From a virus, in IMG/VR virus record IMGVR_UViG_3300030233_000023, positions 1 through 44,495 of that record: DNA of 44,495 nucleotides; one strand, 5' to 3'. The translations under genes and the position numbers were made by a program. Each line of letters begins with the position of its first letter. Position 1 is the first letter of the stretch. Shown here piece after piece: positions 40,472 to 44,495 of the stretch. Below the pieces are notes generated by a model. The model ran no database searches. It was not told the DNA's origin and was given only the letters and a program-made list of their open reading frames with translations.

Positions 40472-40791
40472 AAAAGCACATTGAAAGAAACTACGCGTTC
40501 TACTTAGCGGCTTTGATTTTGTCTTTAATGGCCTTTAAAAAATGTTCAGGCCAAAAGGTTAAGATGGCAATAAAAGGCGAATGGGTGCAGATAGCCCCGG
40601 CGAAATGTATTGATGATTCGCTGTGGCTATACCAAGAGGCCGAGTGCGTTATTTACGAAGGTAACTACGAACAGACCGGATTGGCTGATCTTAAAATGGG
40701 TGAGGAATACATTCTCGCCACCCCCTACAAAAGGGAAAGGTTTGTCGCTGATCGAAAAAGGCTTTTTTGGAGTGTTAGTGATAGTCGTTAA
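40468..40791 (+). CDS. Membrane-anchored hypothetical protein, 107 aa
   Basis: N-terminal hydrophobic segment (residues ~9-25, AFYLAALILSLMAFKK) followed by a beta-rich domain. The hydrophobic stretch ends near a Cys (KKCSG), so either a signal anchor or an atypical signal. Six bases after its stop begins the core of cassette-like unit 2. Confidence 0.5.
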   Translation: MKKHIERNYAFYLAALILSLMAFKKCSGQKVKMAIKGEWVQIAPAKCIDDSLWLYQEAECVIYEGNYEQTGLADLKMGEEYILATPYKRERFVADRKRLFWSVSDSR

Positions 40792-40796
40792 CCTGT

Positions 40797-41084
40797 GTTA
40801 GCTGACGAAGTGAACTGTAAAAATTACGATTATGAAAGTACAATATAGAATTGCAAATAGAAATGGAGACTACTACCCACAGGTTAGAACTAAGAAGTTT
40901 TTGTTTTGGGGTAGTTGGAAGAAAATAGCCAAACACCCAACAGGATATGGAATGTATGGGCTACCAAGCACAGATTACCCTAAAACAAAAACGGAGTGTG
41001 AAGAGATAATAACAGGCTTTGATAAATGGTTTAAGAATGAGAATACTGTAAACGAAAGTTATAGTAATTTTTATTGCAGCTAAC
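40797..41084 (+). mobile_element. Integron-cassette-like unit 2
   Basis: Gene 40832-41083 lies between GTTAGCTG (40797-40804) and the exact complement CAGCTAAC (41077-41084, overlapping the stop codon). The left end has no attC arm before it, as for a cassette inserted at a non-attC position. The right end continues into a complete attC-like site that is shared with unit 3. Confidence 0.55.
40832..41083 (+). CDS. Cassette-borne hypothetical protein, 83 aa
   Basis: MKVQYRIANRNGDYYPQVRT... is basic at the start, rich in aromatic residues. The TAA stop is part of the inverse core of its cassette end. No family recognised. Matched complementary ends and very short flanks suggest it arrived as a cassette, as with 2194 and 41190. 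Confidence 0.65.
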   Translation: MKVQYRIANRNGDYYPQVRTKKFLFWGSWKKIAKHPTGYGMYGLPSTDYPKTKTECEEIITGFDKWFKNENTVNESYSNFYCS

Positions 41085-41174
41085 GGCTCAGTATAAAAAA
41101 TCGGGCGCAAATCCCCAGCTACGAAAAAAGGCGTAAACGCTGCCTGCGTCTGTTTTTTATACATTGTTGGCAGC
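41077..41174. repeat. attC-like folded recombination site B
   Basis: Outer CAGCTAAC (41077-41084) opposes GTTGGCAG (41166-41173) imperfectly, as expected when the two halves come from different cassettes. Inner GTATAAAAAA (41091-41100) pairs perfectly with TTTTTTATAC (41153-41162). Spacers GGCTCA (left) and ATT (right) repeat the asymmetry of site A. Length 98 bases. Confidence 0.6.
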
Positions 41175-41431
41175 AGTAACGGATTTGAAATGGCAAACGA
41201 CAAAAAAACATTAGCGTATAGTGGATTGACTGACACTATATTTTACATTGACGGAAAAGGTAAGCAAGTGGACTTGCCAAAAGGAAATTTTATTCAGATG
41301 GTGCTTCTTTGGTTGAATGAGGGCGTACTTCCGAAAGTAGGTGAGAAGTTTCAAAGGACAATTGCGGTTAAAGGAAAGGTGCATTGGAAGATAACGATTG
41401 AACGAGTGGCAGAGTAGTTATTGCTGCCAAC
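41166..41431 (+). mobile_element. Integron-cassette-like unit 3
   Basis: Gene 41190-41417 lies between GTTGGCAGCA (41166-41175) and TGCTGCCAAC (41422-41431), 10 of 10 complementary; extending to 15 bases gives 14 of 15. This matched pairing of start and end within one unit, stronger than the local pairing in site B, is the expected signature of a cassette. Confidence 0.6.
41190..41417 (+). CDS. Cassette-borne hypothetical protein, 75 aa
   Basis: MANDKKTLAYSGLTDTIFYI continues with DGKGKQVDLPKGNFIQMVLLWLNEG, a compact alpha/beta protein with no recognised family. Sits 15 bases from the left core and 5 bases from the right core. Function unknown; small cassette genes of integrons often encode toxin-antitoxin or defence-type proteins, but nothing supports that here. 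Confidence 0.65.
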   Translation: MANDKKTLAYSGLTDTIFYIDGKGKQVDLPKGNFIQMVLLWLNEGVLPKVGEKFQRTIAVKGKVHWKITIERVAE

Positions 41432-41454
41432 GGACGAGTATAACCGTTCGGGCG
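41423..41454. repeat. Half attC-like site after unit 3
   Basis: GCTGCCAAC, spacer GGACGA and GTATAACCGTTCGGGCG repeat the left half of site A (CACAAC, GGAGGA, GTATAACCGC). No matching right half (GTTATAC-ATT-GTT) follows before the gene at 41491, so the site is truncated or decayed. Confidence 0.5.
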
Positions 41455-41490
41455 TGAATTAGTAATTAACTTTCAAAATATAAATGACTT

Positions 41491-41829
41491 ATGAGTACAC
41501 AAGAAAACTTCAAAAATGCAGAAACTAAGACTGACGGTTATACATTGTTATCTACTGGCTGGCATTCAGTAGAAGACCGTCCATTATTCACGAAAGATGA
41601 GCGTGGGCATTGGATATGTACCGAAGATGGTGACAAAGAATTTATTGCAGCCCTTCCTTATAATGACAAGCGAAGACCAAATGAGGAACTTTGGTGGATA
41701 AGGCATTGTGTGGTAGAAGATGAAATAGGGCTGTGTGTAGTAGGTGATGATGATAATGAACCTGCGGGTTGGGGTTTGGAAGACGTAACGCATTGGATGC
41801 CGATGCCGTCTCCGCCAGCTTGTAGATAA
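41491..41829 (+). CDS. DUF551-type protein, 112 aa
   Basis: Ends with VTHWMPMPSPP, the 'HWMPLP.PP' signature of DUF551, and begins the domain at GWHSVEDRPLFTKDERG (usual 'W.sv.drlP'). It is acidic and soluble. No matched cassette ends surround it. Paralogue of 39339 in type only. Function unknown. Confidence 0.65.
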   Translation: MSTQENFKNAETKTDGYTLLSTGWHSVEDRPLFTKDERGHWICTEDGDKEFIAALPYNDKRRPNEELWWIRHCVVEDEIGLCVVGDDDNEPAGWGLEDVTHWMPMPSPPACR

Positions 41830-41853
41830 CTACTTATAAAGACCACGACAAAA

Positions 41854-42087
41854 ATGCCTTATAATAAAACAGCCGACAATACTTACAAAGCTCAATTTGA
41901 GGTACGGTTGTTAGGTAAGATGCAAGACTTGATTTTACTTCGGAATAAGTCAAAAATGTCTCAACAAGATTGCGCTGATCTATTCGGCGTTTCACTTAAA
42001 ACAATACAACGCTTTGAAAACTACAAAAACACCTCTGCTTATCTTGTTTTTTGCTATTCTGAGCAATTCGGCAATCAGTCAAGATAA
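41854..42087 (+). CDS. XRE-type helix-turn-helix protein, 77 aa
   Basis: Contains LGKMQDLILLRNKSKMSQQDCADLFGVSLKTIQRFENYKNTSAYLVFCYSEQF in pieces: LILLRNKSKMSQQDCADLFG (helices 1-2), VSLKTIQRFE (recognition helix) and a final helix. Typical of small phage regulators. Its 3' part overlaps the next gene by 74 bp in another frame. Probably a transcription regulator of early genes. Confidence 0.65.
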   Translation: MPYNKTADNTYKAQFEVRLLGKMQDLILLRNKSKMSQQDCADLFGVSLKTIQRFENYKNTSAYLVFCYSEQFGNQSR

Positions 42088-42493
42088 ATGGTGGAAACTT
42101 GAAAAGAGAGATTTATTTGCTGCTTCTACGGCTTTTATGGCGGGATCTTTTGAGGGAACGGCTGAAAGCCTAAAGTGGCATTACGATCAATTTGAAAACA
42201 CGTTTCCAGAAGCCAATAACGAATACTGGAACCCTGAGCTATCCTGGCGCAACAAATACAAAAACGGCGATCCTGTTCAAGGCCCGGCTTATTTTGGATC
42301 GACTACCTTTTTAGCCTGGACAACCGACGGCTATCATTTAATGCGAACTAGTAGAAATGTCATGTTGGGCGCGACTTTGTTTTTAACGCCAAGGTGTGAG
42401 TTTGACTGGCGAAGGATGCTTTTAAGGGTCGTTGTATATTCACTTTCGTATCAGGCAGGATTCCACTTAACTTATACGTTAATTTTTAGGTAA
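42014..42493 (+). CDS. Exported or membrane protein with signal peptide, 159 aa
   Basis: No ATG precedes the signal sequence, so a TTG start at 42014 is used: KTTKTPLLILFFAILSNSAISQ is a good signal peptide. The mature part (DKWWKLEKRDLFAASTAFMAG...) ends in a hydrophobic segment. TTG starts are unusual here, and the start lies inside the helix-turn-helix gene. Proteins of this kind (SPase signal, Trp-rich, terminal hydrophobic stretch) recur in Bacteroidota phages; function unknown. Confidence 0.55.
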   Translation: MKTTKTPLLILFFAILSNSAISQDKWWKLEKRDLFAASTAFMAGSFEGTAESLKWHYDQFENTFPEANNEYWNPELSWRNKYKNGDPVQGPAYFGSTTFLAWTTDGYHLMRTSRNVMLGATLFLTPRCEFDWRRMLLRVVVYSLSYQAGFHLTYTLIFR

Positions 42494-42551
42494 GCGGATC
42501 TGCAATTGACGTCAAATTAGAAAACCCAAAAAACCCAGTGGGTTTTTCAAT

Positions 42552-42576
42552 AACCCAACTTTTCGTTGGGTTTTTT
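42552..42576 (+). terminator. Intrinsic terminator after early operon
   Basis: Perfect 8-bp stem AACCCAAC / GTTGGGTT with loop TTTTC and a T run. Ends the transcript of the exported protein gene. Confidence 0.85.
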
Positions 42577-42579
42577 CAT

Positions 42580-42629
42580 AACCAATAGGTTTGTCAATAA
42601 CCAGTTGGTTTTGCAATAACCACTAGGTT
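42580..42629. repeat. Three 19-bp-spaced AACC-N4-GGTT dyads (iterons)
   Basis: AACCAATAGGTT (42580-42591), AACCAGTTGGTT (42599-42610) and AACCACTAGGTT (42618-42629) are each 19 bases apart, with the linker TTGTCAAT or TTGCAAT repeated. Each is a dyad with four central bases. Protein-binding array. Confidence 0.65.
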
Positions 42630-42780
42630 TTCGTCTAGTTTTCACTCAAAAACTATTTTAGGTAATTATTAACACACCCCTCAAAGCCTTTGTTGACGCG
42701 GCTAAAAACCCAAAAAACCCAGTGGGTTATTAGGGAAACCGAAAAAACCCAATGGGATCATAGGGCGTTCCTGATAACCC

Positions 42781-42816
<36 letters not shown>

Positions 42817-42930
42817 TAAAAAAACCTGCAAAAAAAAGGGTTGGGTTATGCAGGCAAGCAAGCAAGATTTTTTTTATGTTTGCCGAGATCTTAATTCACT
42901 CCGGACGGTGGTCTTGCCTTAAACGGGTTT

Positions 42931-42970
42931 CGTGGTTGTTCCCCGGCCGTCATTTTTTAAAACAACCACG
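42931..42970. promoter_or_regulatory. Inverted repeat upstream of initiator-like gene
   Basis: CGTGGTTGTT (42931-42940) and AACAACCACG (42961-42970) are perfect complements separated by 20 bases, ending 19 bases before the ATG at 42990. May be an operator or RNA hairpin controlling the gene. A TATGTTTG box at 42875-42882 is a possible promoter for it. Confidence 0.5.
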
Positions 42971-42989
42971 CAAAGAACAACCAACGCCA

Positions 42990-43613
42990 ATGGCTGAAAA
43001 TAAAAACAGATTCACTCTCGACAGATCCTGGTCAACAACCCTAGGCAAGCTAACTGACGAACAAGCCGGAAAAGTTATCAAGTGGGTGTTTGCATTTATC
43101 AACGACGAAAGCCCGTCCGAAGAATTTGAAGACCCGGTAGTCGATATTTGCGTCTCAAAATTCAAGGCCGAGCTCAAACAGGATCTCAAAAAATGGCAAA
43201 GGATCGTTGATCGGAACCAAGAAAACGGAGCCAAAGGAGGCCGACCGCCAAAAAAACAAAAGCAAAAACCTCAACCATTACCCGAAAAACCAAGCGAAAC
43301 CAAGCTGAACAGCAACGAATTTAAGTCAATCATAAACGACGGAAGGGGTGATTCACACTGGAAAAACAGACCGTCTTGGGATGAATTTTTATCCGAAGCC
43401 AAGAAGCACCCGAAATACCACAAAACCTACGAACAGCCGCTAAAAGACAGGTTTACGGCTTGGGTTCAAAACGGGTGGACGATTAGCGAAAAGCCTATCC
43501 GCGATTGGAAAAAGCTAGTCACAAACCACATCATCCCGGATTTGGAAGATCAAAGAATCAAATCACGGCAAAAAAGGACGGTAAAAACGTCAAACATGAA
43601 ATTTGATAACTAA
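42990..43613 (+). CDS. Replication initiator-like protein (DUF6291 type)
   Basis: 207 aa with ATG 42990 (MAENKNRFTLDRSW); the open frame upstream is rejected as it runs through the inverted repeat. N-terminal ~85 residues (SWSTTLGKLTDEQAGKVIKW, then DPVVDICVSKFKAELKQDL and KWQRIVDRNQENGAKGGRP) match DUF6291-type domains of phage replication organisers. The C-terminal part is basic (WDEFLSEAKKHPKYHKTY). Probably binds the repeats just upstream and helps load helicase DnaB. Confidence 0.6.
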   Translation: MAENKNRFTLDRSWSTTLGKLTDEQAGKVIKWVFAFINDESPSEEFEDPVVDICVSKFKAELKQDLKKWQRIVDRNQENGAKGGRPPKKQKQKPQPLPEKPSETKLNSNEFKSIINDGRGDSHWKNRPSWDEFLSEAKKHPKYHKTYEQPLKDRFTAWVQNGWTISEKPIRDWKKLVTNHIIPDLEDQRIKSRQKRTVKTSNMKFDN

Positions 43614-43626
43614 CCACGACCCAAAC

Positions 43627-43707
43627 ATGGCTTATTTCGCACAGAAACCTATCAAAAATCAATTAACGGATAGAATTGGTACAACCATACCACAGAAGAA
43701 AAGATAA
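43627..43707 (+). CDS. Possible 26-aa peptide
   Basis: MAYFAQKPIKNQLTDRIGTT... follows the initiator gene by 13 bases in a 193-bp gap. The rest of the gap to 43806 holds a promoter near its end. Too short to be sure. Confidence 0.3.
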   Translation: MAYFAQKPIKNQLTDRIGTTIPQKKR

Positions 43708-43771
43708 TTGAAAAATGGGTGATTAAAATGGATTAGAAGAAAATGCTGAAAACACCCCAAAAGCAACCAAC

Positions 43772-43802
43772 TTTATCCTAACAAACATTTTTCCTAATTT
43801 TG
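43772..43802 (+). promoter_or_regulatory. Promoter of small terminase operon
   Basis: TTTA (43772-43775), 19-base spacer and TAATTTTG (43795-43802), seven of eight in total matching the Bacteroidota consensus. The ATG at 43807 follows after TACC, again a 4-base gap, so the mRNA should be leaderless. Confidence 0.6.
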
Positions 43803-43806
43803 TACC

Positions 43807-43962
43807 ATGCCGGATAAAAAAAACCATAGCCCCGTGTCAGCAACCCATAACCTCTTCGTCGATGATCGCGGTATGCTCGGCGAAAGATCCACGTTTACCT
43901 CAGCCCTGACAATCGAAGGAACGAAAATTGATGTTAAAGTAACTTTTGTAAGCAATGCCTAA
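43807..43962 (+). CDS. Hypothetical 51-aa protein
   Basis: MPDKKNHSPVSATHNLFVDD... is a short beta-type protein that starts 4 bases after a TAATTTTG box. Overlaps the small terminase start by 8 bp. No family recognised. Confidence 0.55.
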   Translation: MPDKKNHSPVSATHNLFVDDRGMLGERSTFTSALTIEGTKIDVKVTFVSNA

Positions 43963-44383
43963 CAAACATCCAAGAAATATAGGTAAACCCAGGCTTTTAC
44001 AAGAACCATCAGAACTTTGGGATCTCTTTGTAAAATACCGGGATTCTGTAAAAAAAGAAGCTGAAAAATGGGCGACCATCCAATTTGTAGGGAAAAACGG
44101 TAGAGCAGAAAAAGTAATTCCTAACCTCCCCATGACCATCGACGGATTTCATGTTTTTTGCTACGATAATATCGGAATTGTCGAACCCTATTGGTATAAT
44201 CGGGACAACAACTACGCAGAATATTTACCCATTGTTTCGCGCATAAAGAAAGAAATTCGTGACTGTCAGATCAAAGGCGCTTTAGTGGGTCAGTATAATC
44301 CAAACCTAACAGCCAGGTTAAACGGATTAGGCGACAAGCAGCAGATCGAAAAGCAGAAGATAGTCGTCAAAAAGCCCGAGTAA
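43955..44383 (+). CDS. terS: Terminase small subunit
   Basis: 142 aa. Begins MPNKHPRNIGKPRLLQEPSE, followed by helices (LWDLFVKYRDSVKKEAEKW) and, near the middle, NLPMTIDGFHVFCYDNIG; the C-terminus is basic (LGDKQQIEKQKIVVKKPE). This matches P22 gp3-like packaging proteins that recognise the packaging site and load the large subunit. Its last codons lie in the terminal repeat and are seen again at 1-29. Confidence 0.75.
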   Translation: MPNKHPRNIGKPRLLQEPSELWDLFVKYRDSVKKEAEKWATIQFVGKNGRAEKVIPNLPMTIDGFHVFCYDNIGIVEPYWYNRDNNYAEYLPIVSRIKKEIRDCQIKGALVGQYNPNLTARLNGLGDKQQIEKQKIVVKKPE

Positions 44384-44495
44384 TGGAATATTGGCTCGCT
44401 TTCACAATTTTTTTGTCGTTGGTCATTATTGTTTTGTGGAAAAGCGATAACGACGATATGGCGATGTAGGATAATTCAAGCGATACCCGAACGAG
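44355..44495. repeat. Right copy of 141-bp terminal direct repeat
   Basis: Identical to 1-141. Holds the end of the small terminase gene and the whole 28-aa membrane protein. Confidence 0.95.
44383..44469 (+). CDS. 28-aa membrane protein, second view
   Basis: Copy of 29-115 within the terminal overlap; one gene in the closed genome. The start overlaps the small terminase stop (TAATG). Confidence 0.5.
   Translation: MEYWLAFTIFLSLVIIVLWKSDNDDMAM

Larger units (their letters stand above)
42521..42757. repeat. Three copies of a 24-base AAAACCC-type element
   Basis: Copies at 42521-42544 and 42705-42728 are identical (AAAACCC, AAAAAA, CCCAGTGGGTT), the last part being a palindrome. A diverged copy lies at 42734-42757 (GAAACC, GAAAAAA, CCCAATGGGAT). 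These could be protein-binding repeats of the origin or operators. Confidence 0.6.

Noticed and set aside
41854-42087. Lysogeny repressor
   Set aside because: It is a small XRE-type protein, but no integrase, excisionase, cro-like partner or operator array around it supports a temperate module.
42580-42629. CRISPR array from 19-bp-spaced repeats
   Set aside because: The units are short dyads with 7-base linkers, far from repeat-spacer size, and no cas gene is present.

Overview
This window is the complete or near-complete genome of a tailed phage (siphovirus type) of a Bacteroidota host. The last 141 bases repeat the first 141 exactly (1-141 = 44355-44495), so the map closes on itself at about 44,354 bp. 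The host assignment rests on promoter boxes of the Bacteroidota form (TTTG, about 19-21 bp, TAnnTTTG), A-rich leaders in place of Shine-Dalgarno sites, and Bacteroidota-typical proteins (FISUMP domain, cytophagalysin-like M43 protease). No integrase, excisionase or recognisable lysogeny module is visible.

Layout. (1) 1-3.8 kb: small accessory genes, one lying in an integron-cassette-like unit. (2) 3.8-5.6 kb: HNH nuclease and large terminase. (3) 5.6-14.5 kb: fibre/receptor-type FISUMP protein, tail assembly protein, tape measure, distal tail proteins and probable tail tube. (4) 14.5-16.6 kb: two glycosyltransferases, the second fused to a methyltransferase-like domain. (5) 16.6-25.3 kb: portal, head morphogenesis protein, scaffold candidate, capsid candidate and connectors, with the DnaB helicase gene inserted on the opposite strand. 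(6) 25.3-33.6 kb: an adhesion/depolymerase block with an Asp-box propeller, LamG-like domain, secreted M43 metalloprotease, beta-helix protein and TIM-barrel hydrolase-like protein. (7) 33.6-34.9 kb: lysis cassette (membrane coiled-coil protein, M15 endolysin, unimolecular spanin). (8) 35.9-39.8 kb, minus strand: recombination and replication genes (RecT, exonuclease, DnaA domain IV-like protein, DNA methyltransferase) and an odd tRNA-Leu-like gene. (9) 39.8-42.5 kb, plus strand: early and accessory genes, including two more cassette-like units. (10) 42.5-43.0 kb: an intergenic iteron region with a (GATA)9 tract, a candidate origin, ahead of a replication-initiator-like gene. (11) 43.8-44.4 kb: small terminase.

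Most notable observations: three small genes are each bounded by matching complementary ends (GTT... before the gene, ...AAC after it), and two full attC-like folded sites lie beside them, resembling integron gene cassettes carried by a phage without an integrase. Several late operons start with TAnnTTTG exactly 4 nt before the ATG, which predicts leaderless mRNAs, sometimes fused directly to an upstream terminator. The tRNA-Leu-like gene has a rebuilt anticodon arm. A cysteine-containing N-terminal tag is shared by two candidate receptor-binding proteins.

All function calls come from reading sequence motifs; no database search was run.
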